A DNA stretch of 64,000 nucleotides from the NCBI RefSeq assembly GCF_000975115.1, contig NZ_BBRE01000003.1:310001-374000 (forward strand), given 5' to 3'. Position numbers and translations under genes: made by a program. Within the stretch, counting starts at the first letter, position 1. Each line of letters opens with the position of its first letter. Positions 9,447 to 18,236 of this stretch are shown piece after piece. This stretch comes from Demequina oxidasica (GTDB taxonomy: Bacteria > Actinomycetota > Actinomycetes > Actinomycetales > Demequinaceae). The notes under the pieces were generated by a model. That model did not search any database and had not been told where the DNA came from. It saw only the letters and a program-made list of their open reading frames with translations.

Positions 9447-9476
9447 AAAAGCCGCCACCTCACGGTGACGGCTTTT
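9447..9476. terminator. Bidirectional hairpin terminator
   Basis: The arms AAAAGCCGCCACC and GGTGACGGCTTTT pair with one mismatch around a short loop. Both strands end in a run of four T. It lies just after the NlpC/P60 stop and can also insulate the aldo/keto reductase promoter. Confidence 0.8.
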
Positions 9477-9489
9477 GCACGAGGCGTTC

Positions 9490-10254
9490 TTAGTTAACGC
9501 GGATGTAAGTCGGGTTGCTCTGCCAGATCCCACGGAACTGGATGGTCTTGCCGGGACGCGGCGAGTCAATCTGCAGGTTCGGGCCTGCGTAGATGCCCAC
9601 GTGGCCGGGGGACACGATGATGTCGCCGGGCTGAGGTGAGGACACGCGCGTTCCCACTCCGTAGTAGGCGCCAGACGAGCGCGGGAGGCTCACGCCGAGC
9701 TTGCCGTACACGTAGGACGTGAAGCCAGAGCAGTCAAAGCCGCTCGGGCTGCTTCCACCGTACACGTAGGGGGTACCCACGTACTTGGAGGCCTCGGCGA
9801 TGACTGCGCTACCGCTGATCGCTGCCGTGACGTTCGCTGAGTTGGAGACCGGGCGGGCCGTAGAGGTGCTGCGGCTCGAGCTGGTGCTAGTCGACGCAGC
9901 GGGCGCGGGGGCCGGGGCCACCACCACAGGCTTGGGGTTTTCCTTGACGTTGACCTTGGGAGTGTCGAGCGAGAGCTCCACATCCTCATCGGCTGCTACG
10001 ACAGCGGGAACCTCAGCGGTCACGCTGATGCCGGCCTGAGCCGCGTCAGCGAGCGGCGCTGCGCCGGCCTCAACCGGAGCGACCGCGTCTGCAAAGTTAA
10101 GTGACGAGTCCGCGCTCACCTGAACGGTGGCCGTGTCGGGCTCGGTGGCCACGAGGGCGACGGCTGCTGCTCCAGTCAGGGGAACCACAACAATGGCGGC
10201 GCCTGCTGCTGCAGCTACCGCTCGCGCTCTTGCGCGCATGTATCCGTGCGTCAA
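9490..10254 (-). CDS. Secreted NlpC/P60 peptidoglycan hydrolase
   Basis: This 254-residue exported protein has a hydrophobic signal segment (about 8-35), a Pro/Ala/Ser-rich linker (about 95-145), and a C-terminal NlpC/P60 cysteine peptidase domain (about 150-254). The catalytic Cys lies in FDCSGF and the His in PGHVGIY. The family cleaves D-Glu to diaminopimelate-type bonds in wall peptides. The TTG start is chosen because AAGGA lies 7 nt upstream; an in-frame ATG follows five codons later. The upstream leader is long and structured. Confidence 0.9.
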   Translation of the reverse strand: MTHGYMRARARAVAAAAGAAIVVVPLTGAAAVALVATEPDTATVQVSADSSLNFADAVAPVEAGAAPLADAAQAGISVTAEVPAVVAADEDVELSLDTPKVNVKENPKPVVVAPAPAPAASTSTSSSRSTSTARPVSNSANVTAAISGSAVIAEASKYVGTPYVYGGSSPSGFDCSGFTSYVYGKLGVSLPRSSGAYYGVGTRVSSPQPGDIIVSPGHVGIYAGPNLQIDSPRPGKTIQFRGIWQSNPTYIRVN

Positions 10255-10405
10255 ATTTCAGTCCTTCCGCGCCACGTGCGCGTTTTCTTATCTTGATGCC
10301 CCATGCTTCTCAGATGTGAAGCGGTCCCTCAGTCAAAACAGGCATCAGGAGGAAGTTCCTCAGGTCCTACGGTCACTCACCATACATAACAATTTCGTGT
10401 CCTGC
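10255..10405 (-). promoter_or_regulatory. Structured 5' leader of the NlpC/P60 gene
   Basis: About 150 nt separate the dtxR stop from the TTG start. Read leftward, a GATGCC/GGCATC stem (10341-10346 with 10295-10300) encloses a GCTTC/GAAGC hairpin (10318-10322 with 10305-10309). A CGCGC/GCGCG hairpin (10268-10282) stands immediately before the AAGGA ribosome-binding site. A -10-like TATGTA lies near 10380. Cell-wall hydrolases of actinobacteria are often behind c-di-AMP (ydaO) riboswitches, but the conserved GGGGACC...GGGTGAATC text is not found here. Confidence 0.4.
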
Positions 10406-11089
10406 CTAATGGGCCCTGACGAAAACGTGCCGAGCGGCTTCATGCGTGATCGTTACCGTACCGTTATCGGTCGTAACCAAAACGTCATCATCGGCGGCCT
10501 CAACGCGAAGCGTCGCCCCAGGTACGAGTCCTGCTTTGACCGACTCATCGAGGAACCCAAGTGCCGCCTGAGGGTTCTCCCCGATGCGTACCAGGGTGAC
10601 CTCAGTCACACCGTCCAAAATAATTTGATTTAGCGACACGCCGGGAGCACTTTTGGCCGCCTCTTCGCTCATTCCAAGTTCCGCGAGGCCGGGAATCGGG
10701 TTCCCATACGGCGAGACTTGAGGGTTACCCAGGATCTCGAGCAAGCGCCGCTCGACCCGGTCGCTCATCACGTGTTCCCACCTGCAGGCCTCCTCGTGCA
10801 CGTACGGCAGCTCTAGCCCCACTACATCGGTCAGCAACAGCTCCGCGAGGCGGTGCTTGCGCATCACGCGTACAGCGATGGCCTCGCCCTCCGCAGTGAG
10901 CTCCAGGTGACGGTCACCAGACACGATCACCAAGCCGTCCCGCTCCATGCGCGCGATCGTCTGCGAGACGGTGGGCCCCGCATGGCCTAGTTGCTCGGCA
11001 ATCCGCGCGCGCATCGGAGTCACACCGTCTTCGATCAACTCGTAGATGGTGCGGAGGTACATCTCCGTGGTGTCAATCAGGTCACTCAT
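10406..11089 (-). CDS. ideR: DtxR/IdeR-type iron-dependent repressor
   Basis: This 227-residue metalloregulator has an N-terminal winged helix (1-75), a dimerisation/metal domain (75-140) and a C-terminal SH3-like domain (about 150-227). The metal ligands fall at the same positions as in DtxR: M10, C102, E105 and H106 (site 2), and H79, E83 and H98 (site 1). M10 and C102 favour Fe(II) DtxR/IdeR over manganese MntR. Its ATG overlaps the ugd stop by 4 bp. No canonical 19-bp iron box is recognised in the window. Confidence 0.92.
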   Translation of the reverse strand: MSDLIDTTEMYLRTIYELIEDGVTPMRARIAEQLGHAGPTVSQTIARMERDGLVIVSGDRHLELTAEGEAIAVRVMRKHRLAELLLTDVVGLELPYVHEEACRWEHVMSDRVERRLLEILGNPQVSPYGNPIPGLAELGMSEEAAKSAPGVSLNQIILDGVTEVTLVRIGENPQAALGFLDESVKAGLVPGATLRVEAADDDVLVTTDNGTVTITHEAARHVFVRAH

Positions 11090-12420
11090 CCGCTGTGCCT
11101 ACCCATTCCGTAGTAATCCCAACCCGCATCGATCCATTCTTGCGAGGGCAAACAGTTACGTCCATCGATAATTCTTGTGCTTCCAACTGCGGCCGCCAGG
11201 ACCACGGGATCCATGGTCTTGAACTCGCCCCACTCCGTCGCGACAATCACCAGATCCGCGCCACGGCATGCGTCATCGATGCTGTCCGCGAAGGTCAGCG
11301 TGGGCCAGATGGCGGCCGCATTGCGCATTGCCTCTGGGTCGTAGACACGGACGTCAGCACCGCGCAGGTGCAGGCTTCCGGCGACATCCAGGGCCGGCGA
11401 ATCCCGGACATCATCCGACTGTGGCTTAAAGGCCGCACCAAGGACCGCTACGTGGATACCCGACAAAGAGCCGCCCACCACACGGGTGGCCAGCTCCACG
11501 GCGTGCTCACGACGGCGCATGTTCACGTTGTCGACTTCACGCAGGAAGGTCAAAGCTTGGTCAACTCCGAGCTCTCCGGCGCGAGCCATGAATGCGCGGA
11601 TGTCCTTGGGCAGACAGCCGCCCCCAAAGCCCAGTCCGGCGCCCAAGAATTTGCGGCCGATTCGCTCGTCATGGCCGATCGCGTCCGCGAGGGCAATGAC
11701 GTCGCCGCCCGAGGCTTCGCACACCTCCGCAATTGCATTAATGAAGGAGATCTTCGTAGCGAGGAACGCGTTGGCGCTCACCTTGACCAGTTCCGAAGTC
11801 GCCAAGTCCGTGACAATGAAAGGAGTGTCGCGCTCCAACATCGCCGCGTAGACACGCCGGGCGGCCTCTTCGATCCTTCCAGGGCGCTGAGGGTCCACGC
11901 CAATGACTAGTCGGTCGGGAAACAGCGTGTCCTGCACGGCGAAGCCTTCGCGCAGGAACTCGGGATTCCAACCCAGCTGAGCATCGTCGCCGACGGGAGC
12001 GATGTCTCGTAACCGGTCGGCAAGGCGTGCGGCGGTGCCGACGGGAACGGTTGACTTACCGAGGATGACGGCGGGGCGTGTCAGGAGCGGGCCGAGCGTC
12101 TCAATGACCGCGTCCACGTAGCGCATGTCGGCCGCGTTCTCTCCCTTCTTCTGGGGAGTTCCGACGCCAATAAAGTGCACGTCGGCAAAGTCGGCAGCCT
12201 CTTGAGGGTCTGTGGTGAACCGTAGGCGCCCCGATTCAACATGGCGCCGTAGCACGTCGCTTAAGCCTGGTTCAAAAAAGGGGACCTCACCGCGGCGCAG
12301 GAGGTCAATCTTGGCGGGATCAATATCCACGCCAATGACCTCGTGGCCAAGCTCGGCCATTCCCGCAGCATGGGTGGCACCGAGGTACCCGGTACCGAAG
12401 ACGGAGATGCGTTCTGGCAT
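11086..12420 (-). CDS. ugd: UDP-glucose 6-dehydrogenase
   Basis: This 444-residue enzyme oxidises UDP-glucose to UDP-glucuronate with two NAD+. The N-terminal Rossmann motif is GTGYLG (9-14). The catalytic cysteine C269 sits in GFGGGCLPKD, and K213/N217 in ELVKVSANAF match the family's central catalytic helix. The C-terminal UDP-binding domain follows. It sits between manA (10 bp gap) and the iron regulator (4 bp overlap). Its product feeds exopolysaccharide or wall glycan synthesis. Confidence 0.93.
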   Translation of the reverse strand: MPERISVFGTGYLGATHAAGMAELGHEVIGVDIDPAKIDLLRRGEVPFFEPGLSDVLRRHVESGRLRFTTDPQEAADFADVHFIGVGTPQKKGENAADMRYVDAVIETLGPLLTRPAVILGKSTVPVGTAARLADRLRDIAPVGDDAQLGWNPEFLREGFAVQDTLFPDRLVIGVDPQRPGRIEEAARRVYAAMLERDTPFIVTDLATSELVKVSANAFLATKISFINAIAEVCEASGGDVIALADAIGHDERIGRKFLGAGLGFGGGCLPKDIRAFMARAGELGVDQALTFLREVDNVNMRRREHAVELATRVVGGSLSGIHVAVLGAAFKPQSDDVRDSPALDVAGSLHLRGADVRVYDPEAMRNAAAIWPTLTFADSIDDACRGADLVIVATEWGEFKTMDPVVLAAAVGSTRIIDGRNCLPSQEWIDAGWDYYGMGRHSG

Positions 12421-12430
12421 GCCGCCAAGC

Positions 12431-13627
12431 CTAGTCGCCAGTGGGGGCGCCGGTTCCGCGTGCCGCTGAGAGCGGAACCGAGGCGATCACTGCGTGCCCG
12501 GGGGTGCGCACCGTGATCTCGCCGTCACCAAAGGGCACGAACACCGCCTCGCCACACGCGAGTTCTCGCTCCTCGTCAGCGCTGGTCACGGTGGTGGAAC
12601 CGGCTAGCGAGAGGACGATGCGTGGGCCGGCGGGGGCGGTCCAATCGCCGCCGCTCACCGAGGCCAGTTCGAACTCCGCGACAGGCGCACTATATATAGT
12701 GACCGCGCCTTCCGTCACGCGTTCGGGCCTCTCGGCGGTGGCCGGCACCGCATTCATGAGGTCGAGCAGTAATGGCACATTGATGGGCTTGGGGGTGAGC
12801 CCGGCACGCACCACATTGTCAGAGTTGGCCATGATCTCCACGCCGACGCCCGACTGATAGCTGTGTACCGTACCGTCGCCAACAAAGCATGCGGAGCCGG
12901 GGCGCAGGTAAAGGACGTTCATCGCGAGCGCCACCAGCGCGCCGGGGTCGCCGGGATGTGACGCAAGCGCGCTACAGGCGGCGCGCACCTGGGCGGAAGG
13001 ATCCGCGCTGGAGTTCAGCGACGCGAGGGTAGTGACCACGTGAGCGCCCCTCGGAAGCGCCAAAACACTCCTTATATATGCAGTCACCGCTGAGGCGGGG
13101 GATTCGGCGTTCTCCACGAGCTCCAGCAGGGCCGCGCCATCCTTGCCCAGCAGGTGCAAATCACCGCGCAGCCCGGGCAGGTCGCGAAACCCCGCGAGCA
13201 CCGTCATGGGGGTGAGGGCCACAATCATCTCGGGCTTGTGCGAGCGATCGCGAAAGGTCCGAGCCGGTGAGGTGGGCGGTATTCCCGCGGCCTCTTCGAT
13301 ATCGAATCCCTCGGCGGCCTGCTCCATGCTGGGGTGTACCTGGATCGACAAGGGAGCGTCAATCGCCAGCACTTTCAGGAGGAACGGCAGCCGTCCATCA
13401 AACTCCTGAGCGACATCGACGCCTAACGCGTGGTTCGGGTCGCGGTCGATCAGAACGTCAAGCCCTAGTGCCTGGTCGTCGCAGTCCACGGTTGCCGGGG
13501 ATGCGGGGTGCGCGCCCCACCAGGCCTCGGCCACGGGAGTGTCGCTGGGCTCACTTCCGAGCAGCTCGGGGATGGAGTCGGTGCGACCCCAGGCGTAGTT
13601 CTGCAGGGATGGATTCAGCGAGTACAC
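12431..13627 (-). CDS. manA: Mannose-6-phosphate isomerase, class I
   Basis: This 398-residue zinc enzyme interconverts fructose-6-P and mannose-6-P. Metal-site text is present: SIQVHP (Gln and His), then HKPEM (Glu) further along. The GTG at 13627 (VYSLNPSLQNYAWG) is preferred because homologues start at this point and longer versions run into the divergent serC start; no clear ribosome-binding site is seen. Two AT-only stretches inside the gene, near 12689 and 13072, use rare ATA codons. Confidence 0.9.
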   Translation of the reverse strand: MYSLNPSLQNYAWGRTDSIPELLGSEPSDTPVAEAWWGAHPASPATVDCDDQALGLDVLIDRDPNHALGVDVAQEFDGRLPFLLKVLAIDAPLSIQVHPSMEQAAEGFDIEEAAGIPPTSPARTFRDRSHKPEMIVALTPMTVLAGFRDLPGLRGDLHLLGKDGAALLELVENAESPASAVTAYIRSVLALPRGAHVVTTLASLNSSADPSAQVRAACSALASHPGDPGALVALAMNVLYLRPGSACFVGDGTVHSYQSGVGVEIMANSDNVVRAGLTPKPINVPLLLDLMNAVPATAERPERVTEGAVTIYSAPVAEFELASVSGGDWTAPAGPRIVLSLAGSTTVTSADEERELACGEAVFVPFGDGEITVRTPGHAVIASVPLSAARGTGAPTGD

Positions 13628-13670
13628 CCAGCCATCATGCCACCCTCGCCGCGCCCAGTACGCTGTTGCC

Positions 13671-14795
13671 ATGTTTGAACCGATCATGATCCCCGCCAAC
13701 CTCCTGCCCGCCGACGGCCGTTTTGGCTCTGGACCCTCCAAGGTTCGTGGCGAGCAGCTCGACGCTCTCGTCGCGGCACAGCCCCTAGTGTTGGGCACCT
13801 CGCATCGTCAGGCACCCGTCAAGGACCTCGTGGGCGACGTGCGCTCCATGCTTGCTTCCTTTTTTGACGTGCCTGATGGCTATGAGGTCATGCTCGGCAA
13901 TGGCGGATCCACCATGTTCTGGGATGCTGCCGCCTTCTCACTTGTTGAGCGCAAGGCGCAGCACGCCGCGTTCGGCGAGTTCGGCCAGAAGTTCGCTAAG
14001 GCGACTACCGCCGCGCCCTACCTTGAAGCATCGTCCGTCCGCACGGCCGAACCCGGCACGGTCATCCTTCCCGAGGCCGAGGATGGCATCGACACCTACG
14101 CGTGGCCGCACAACGAGACCTCTACGGGGGCGATGGTTCAGGTAGTACGACCTCCGGCGATCGGAGACGCGCTCACCGTGGTGGACGGCACCTCAGCCGC
14201 CGGCGGGCTGTTCCTCGAGACGCGCCAGGCCGACGTCTATTACTTTGCGCCGCAAAAGAGCTTCGCGTCCGACGGCGGAATCTGGTTTGCGTTGGTCTCC
14301 CCTGCGGCGATCGATCGCATCGAGCGCATCGCGGCCTCAGGACGCTATATCCCCGAATCACTGTCGCTCGCGACGGCCCTGACAAACTCGCGCGCGAACC
14401 AGACGCTCAACACCCCCGCCGTCGCCACGCTAGTGCTCATGCGGGCGCAGTTGGAGTGGATGTTGGCCGGCGGCGGGATGGACTTTGTGACATACCGCAC
14501 ATCACAATCCGCGCGCTCCGTGTACGAATGGGCCGAGTCGCGTGCGTGGACTGAGGCTTTTGTCACAGAACCTTCAAACCGCTCGACCGTCGTGGCTACC
14601 ATCGGGCTCGCCGACAAGGTGGATTCGTCCCTTTTGCGCCAGCACCTCCGTGCCAATGGCGTCGTGGATGTCGATCCTTACCGGAAGTTGGGCCGCAATC
14701 AGATTCGCATCGGGATGTATCCCGCGGTGGATCCGGAGGACGTCTCAGCTCTCACCCGCAGCATTGACTACTTAGTGGAGCGATTACTGACATGA
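13671..14795 (+). CDS. serC: Phosphoserine aminotransferase
   Basis: This 374-residue PLP enzyme of serine biosynthesis matches the actinobacterial SerC type, with the signature LLPADGRFGSGPSKVR at the N-terminus and the PLP lysine in FAPQKSFASDGG. A -10-like TACGCT lies 6-11 nt before the ATG and no ribosome-binding site is visible, suggesting a leaderless message. It starts 44 bp from the divergent manA start. The CAP-domain gene overlaps its stop by 4 bp. Confidence 0.93.
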   Translation: MFEPIMIPANLLPADGRFGSGPSKVRGEQLDALVAAQPLVLGTSHRQAPVKDLVGDVRSMLASFFDVPDGYEVMLGNGGSTMFWDAAAFSLVERKAQHAAFGEFGQKFAKATTAAPYLEASSVRTAEPGTVILPEAEDGIDTYAWPHNETSTGAMVQVVRPPAIGDALTVVDGTSAAGGLFLETRQADVYYFAPQKSFASDGGIWFALVSPAAIDRIERIAASGRYIPESLSLATALTNSRANQTLNTPAVATLVLMRAQLEWMLAGGGMDFVTYRTSQSARSVYEWAESRAWTEAFVTEPSNRSTVVATIGLADKVDSSLLRQHLRANGVVDVDPYRKLGRNQIRIGMYPAVDPEDVSALTRSIDYLVERLLT

Positions 14796-15616
14796 CCGAA
14801 CAGCAGGATGACTTCCGCCCCAGGCGTCACCGACGCCACGGCAACACCATCCTGCTAGGTTCGATCCCCGTCGCAGTGGCGATCACCGCGCTACTCACTG
14901 CGGGAACCTGGGCCCCCGGTCCCGTCGCAGCCGACCTTGCGGACGGGTCCACCCCGCGAGTAGATGCTCCGGCGCCGATGCCCGAGATAGTCGCCCCCGG
15001 CACGCTCGCCGATGCGAAGGTCGCCTTTCACGACGTGACCGTTACGCTGCCTCCGCCTCCTAAGCCGGTGGTCGCCCCCAAGCCTGCGGCTGCGTCGCCC
15101 ACACAGAATTCGACGGCGTCTACGTCGACCACCGCGACAACGACGACCGCTTCCAAGAAGGCTCCAGCCGCAAAGAAGACCGCGTCAGTGAACTTCACCG
15201 CCTACTGCGCCAACCCCAAGGCTCCCTACACGGCGTCCGGCGGCCCTCAGGCGCTGCTCGCGGCGGCGAACAAGGAACGAGCGCGACTGGGGATTGGCAA
15301 ACTCAGCTGGTCATCGTCGCTGGCCTCCGCGGCCACCGCGTGGTCAAAGGCGATGGCGACCAAGGATTCCAAGACCGACGCCCCCTACGATGCACTCGCG
15401 CACAACCCCAACCGGCCGGGCGCCGAGAATGTCGCCGTGGCGTACTCGAGCAATGGCATGGGCGAGGGCAGCGCGATTGCCCGCGCACACAAAAACTGGA
15501 TGTACTCCAATGGGCACTGCCTGAATCTGATGAACCCGTCGTACTCAACTATGGGCGCGGGCACCGCCAAGACCTCTGACGGAACCACCTGGTACACCAC
15601 CCAGAACTTCCGCTAG
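14792..15616 (+). CDS. Secreted CAP-domain (SCP/PR1-like) protein
   Basis: This 274-residue protein has a basic N-terminus (RPRRHRRH), one hydrophobic signal or anchor segment (about 20-42), a Pro/Ala/Thr/Lys-rich linker (about 75-130), and a C-terminal CAP domain. Typical CAP text is seen: LLAAANKERARLG, LAHNPNRPGAENVA and AHKNWMYSNGHCLNLMNPS. CAP proteins are extracellular and their substrates are mostly unknown. It is translationally coupled to serC by a 4-bp overlap, though no functional link is obvious. Confidence 0.88.
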   Translation: MTEQQDDFRPRRHRRHGNTILLGSIPVAVAITALLTAGTWAPGPVAADLADGSTPRVDAPAPMPEIVAPGTLADAKVAFHDVTVTLPPPPKPVVAPKPAAASPTQNSTASTSTTATTTTASKKAPAAKKTASVNFTAYCANPKAPYTASGGPQALLAAANKERARLGIGKLSWSSSLASAATAWSKAMATKDSKTDAPYDALAHNPNRPGAENVAVAYSSNGMGEGSAIARAHKNWMYSNGHCLNLMNPSYSTMGAGTAKTSDGTTWYTTQNFR

Positions 15617-16830
15617 AGATCCAGGGAGGTCACCGGCTGCGGATGCGAGGGGTTGCCCCGCCACGGCGGGATCCAGCGATACATGCCGTATGCCGTAGCA
15701 ATTCCGGCGCCCCCCACGAGCCAAAACCCCACCGGTAGTGCAATCGCGGCGCCCACTGACACCACCATTGGTCCGATAAAGCCGCCCACGTCCTGTGCGA
15801 TGCTCCACACTCCGGTGAAGACCGACCGGGTGGCGCGCGGCGCGACGTCGGCGGCAAGCGTCATGATCAGGCCCGAGCCCCACCCGTTGCCAATGCCCAG
15901 CGCAATGGCAGCGAGGGTCACCCCGAGCGCGCCTGACGTCCACGTGAGGGCAATGGTGCCGAGGCCCAACATGAGCGCAGACGGCACCGCGGTCCACACT
16001 CGTCCGTAGCGATCCATCACGACACCCGCGGGGTAAAAGAGCACCATGTCCACTGCTGCGTTAATGCCAAAGATGAGGGTGGCGACCTGCGGGCTCAGGC
16101 CCACGTGAGTGGCCCACAGCGGTAGAACCACGAGTCGCGCGGCGCGCACCGCGCCGGTAAACACCACCGCCACTCCCAGAGTGCGGAACACCTTGGCGTT
16201 GTCCTTGACCACTGTGAGCGGCGACACCTTCTGCTCCGGCTCCGCCTCGCGGCGCAGGTGCCACGCCGGAGACAGGCGTAGCGCGATCATCGCCGCCACA
16301 GCCGCAATCACCGCTGCGACGTAAACGTAGTGAATGCCCCAGACCCCAATGATGGCCGCCCCCATGAGCGGGCCCACAAAGTTTGCGATGCGCCACACCC
16401 CTGCGAGCGTGGTCAGCGCGCGAGCCCTGTACTGCGCGCTCACGGCGGCGTTCACCTGCCCCTGCCGGGCAATGTGATATCCGGCGTGGCCGACTCCTAC
16501 GGTCAGCGCGCCCACCACGAAGGGAACGATCATCGGCGAGGCCGCACATACCGCAGCACCGGCTGCGAGGACGGCCAACATGACCATGGCCGCGCGCGCA
16601 GGGCCGAGCCCGGCGCCTAACCGGCCGCCTAGAGCCGAGCCGACGATGCGGCCTATCGCGTACGCGGCCACGGCCAGCGAGGCGATGACCGAGTCGTAGT
16701 CGAACGACAGCACCGACAACGCGAGCACGGGTAGAACCGCGCCGATGCCGATCTCGGAAAGGAACGTGGGGATGTACGTCGACGTTGCGAGGTCACGCAC
16801 CACCTCGCGGCGCGGCTCGCTACTCGCCAT
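15613..16830 (-). CDS. MFS transporter
   Basis: This 405-residue permease has about twelve hydrophobic segments, with GGRLGAGLGPARA after segment two and VVMDRYGRVW after segment eight, both motif-A-like loops. The substrate is not identifiable. It converges on the CAP gene with a 4-bp overlap of the stop ends. It starts 8 bp after the DUF3027 stop, making a csp-DUF3027-MFS run. Confidence 0.87.
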   Translation of the reverse strand: MASSEPRREVVRDLATSTYIPTFLSEIGIGAVLPVLALSVLSFDYDSVIASLAVAAYAIGRIVGSALGGRLGAGLGPARAAMVMLAVLAAGAAVCAASPMIVPFVVGALTVGVGHAGYHIARQGQVNAAVSAQYRARALTTLAGVWRIANFVGPLMGAAIIGVWGIHYVYVAAVIAAVAAMIALRLSPAWHLRREAEPEQKVSPLTVVKDNAKVFRTLGVAVVFTGAVRAARLVVLPLWATHVGLSPQVATLIFGINAAVDMVLFYPAGVVMDRYGRVWTAVPSALMLGLGTIALTWTSGALGVTLAAIALGIGNGWGSGLIMTLAADVAPRATRSVFTGVWSIAQDVGGFIGPMVVSVGAAIALPVGFWLVGGAGIATAYGMYRWIPPWRGNPSHPQPVTSLDL

Positions 16831-16838
16831 CGGCGGAC

Positions 16839-17846
16839 TTACCTCGCGTCGGGTTCGGCGCTAGTCTCTGCTGCGACCTCAAGGGAGTCGAGCGACGCGT
16901 CGGCCGGGGAGTCGGCAACAGGCTCAACGACTGGCTCAGCCACGGCATCGGCCGATGCTGCGTCGGCGACCTCAACCGTTGCGTCGACCTCAACCGTTGC
17001 GTCGGCTTCGGGCTTGGCGTCGCCATCAGTCGTCGCCTCAGCATCGGGCACGGCGCTGACGTCTACGGCGTCGTCTACCTTGGGGTCAGCCTCGGGCTCG
17101 GGGTCCGGGGTGGCCAGGTCGAACGCAACGGGCACGTCGTTCTCAAAGACGGGGTCCGTCTCGGGCCACTGAGACTGCTGGCGCTCGACATCGGTCTGCG
17201 AGTGTGCGCCACAGCCGTGGTCGACCGCGACCACGCGGCCGTCGGACTGGGACCACTCGTTGGTGCAAGCACCGAACGCCATGCGAAGCGATCCGGTGAG
17301 CGGCACAAAGAACGCGCAGGTCGAGCAAGGAGCGGCGGACGCGATCGCGGAGGGCGCCGTCTTGCCGTGCGAGCCCCGAGCCCAACGCTGGGCGACGTCC
17401 TCTCGCCCCTCGGGACCAAGCACGCGCTCGCGGCCAAGCCCAAACTCGTAAATAGCCAGGGCATCGGCGTCAGTGTCGCCCGTCGCCTCGTACCCTGGGA
17501 CCAGTCGCGAATCCTCCTTGACGAAGGGGAGCATCATGCTCGCGTCGAGGTCACCAGGCTGGACACGATCGGCCCACGGAATCCAGGCCGGCGCCAAAAG
17601 CGCATCGTCCGTGGGAATCAGTTCGGACTCGCACACAGTGACCGCCTTGGCCCGCGGGGCGCGCGCCAGCGTGACCGACCACACCCAGCCGTGATACCCC
17701 TGCAGGGTGCAGGCGAAGAGGTGAGTGACCAACCGCTCGCCCGCCTTGGCGGAGCCTACGTGCACGCCCACTGCAGCGTCATCGTTCGCGGTCTCGACTG
17801 CTGCCTCGCGGGCAATATCGATTGCTTGGTCAAGAACGGTATCCAT
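16839..17846 (-). CDS. DUF3027 protein with a four-cysteine site
   Basis: This is a 335-residue actinobacterial protein of unknown function. The conserved part (1-220) contains the YHGWVWSVTLARAPRAK segment and a putative metal site formed by CSTC (C174, C177), C194 and HGCGAHS (H210, C212). The C-terminal third (about 225-335) is an acidic, Ala/Asp/Glu/Val-rich disordered tail with repeated EADATVEVDATVEV-like text. It lies 6 bp after the cold-shock gene. The constant pairing with csp suggests an RNA-related job, which is inference only. Confidence 0.85.
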   Translation of the reverse strand: MDTVLDQAIDIAREAAVETANDDAAVGVHVGSAKAGERLVTHLFACTLQGYHGWVWSVTLARAPRAKAVTVCESELIPTDDALLAPAWIPWADRVQPGDLDASMMLPFVKEDSRLVPGYEATGDTDADALAIYEFGLGRERVLGPEGREDVAQRWARGSHGKTAPSAIASAAPCSTCAFFVPLTGSLRMAFGACTNEWSQSDGRVVAVDHGCGAHSQTDVERQQSQWPETDPVFENDVPVAFDLATPDPEPEADPKVDDAVDVSAVPDAEATTDGDAKPEADATVEVDATVEVADAASADAVAEPVVEPVADSPADASLDSLEVAAETSAEPDAR

Positions 17847-17852
17847 GTAGTC

Positions 17853-18236
17853 CTAAGCGTCTAGCTGCTCGGCGACGGCGCGCAAAACGGCGGCTACCTG
17901 CTTGCCCTTGGCGGGCTCCGGGTAGCGGCCCTTGCGCAGCGTATTAGAGACGCCGTCGAGCATTTTGATGAGGTCCTCGACAATGACGGTCATGTCATCG
18001 GCGGGCTTACGAAGGTTCTGTGCGGTCGACTGCACGGGCTCGAGCATCGTGACGGACAGTGCCTGGGGGCCGCGGCGGCCATCAGCAACGCTGTACTCGA
18101 CCTTGGCGCCCTTGCGCGGGTTGGTGACATCGCCAGGAAGCGCGGAGGCGTGCAGAAACACTTCTTCACCTGCGTCGCTCTGGATGAAGCCAAACCCCTT
18201 GTCGGCGTCGTAGAACTTCACTTTTCCCGTGGGCAC
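17853..18236 (-). CDS. Cold-shock domain protein with C-terminal extension
   Basis: This 127-residue protein has an N-terminal cold-shock domain (1-67) with both RNA-binding motifs, KGFGFIQ and VFLHASAL. It is followed by about 60 extra residues absent from standard 67-residue Csp proteins. The extension is helical and basic and is typical of one actinobacterial subgroup next to DUF3027. The GTG start has GAGG 5 nt upstream. It likely binds single-stranded RNA or DNA. Confidence 0.9.
   Translation of the reverse strand: MPTGKVKFYDADKGFGFIQSDAGEEVFLHASALPGDVTNPRKGAKVEYSVADGRRGPQALSVTMLEPVQSTAQNLRKPADDMTVIVEDLIKMLDGVSNTLRKGRYPEPAKGKQVAAVLRAVAEQLDA

Noticed and set aside
10255..10405. c-di-AMP (ydaO) riboswitch before the NlpC/P60 gene
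   Set aside because: The hallmark GGGGACCC and GGGTGAATCC blocks are not visible, so I keep only an unassigned structured leader.
16860..17100. Direct repeats at the 3' end of the DUF3027 gene
   Set aside because: They encode the repetitive acidic Ala/Asp/Val tail and are explained by low-complexity protein sequence, not by a mobile element.
16785..17864. Plus-strand 359-residue frame
   Set aside because: Antisense to DUF3027, whose conserved cysteine motifs are intact; the plus frame has no family features.
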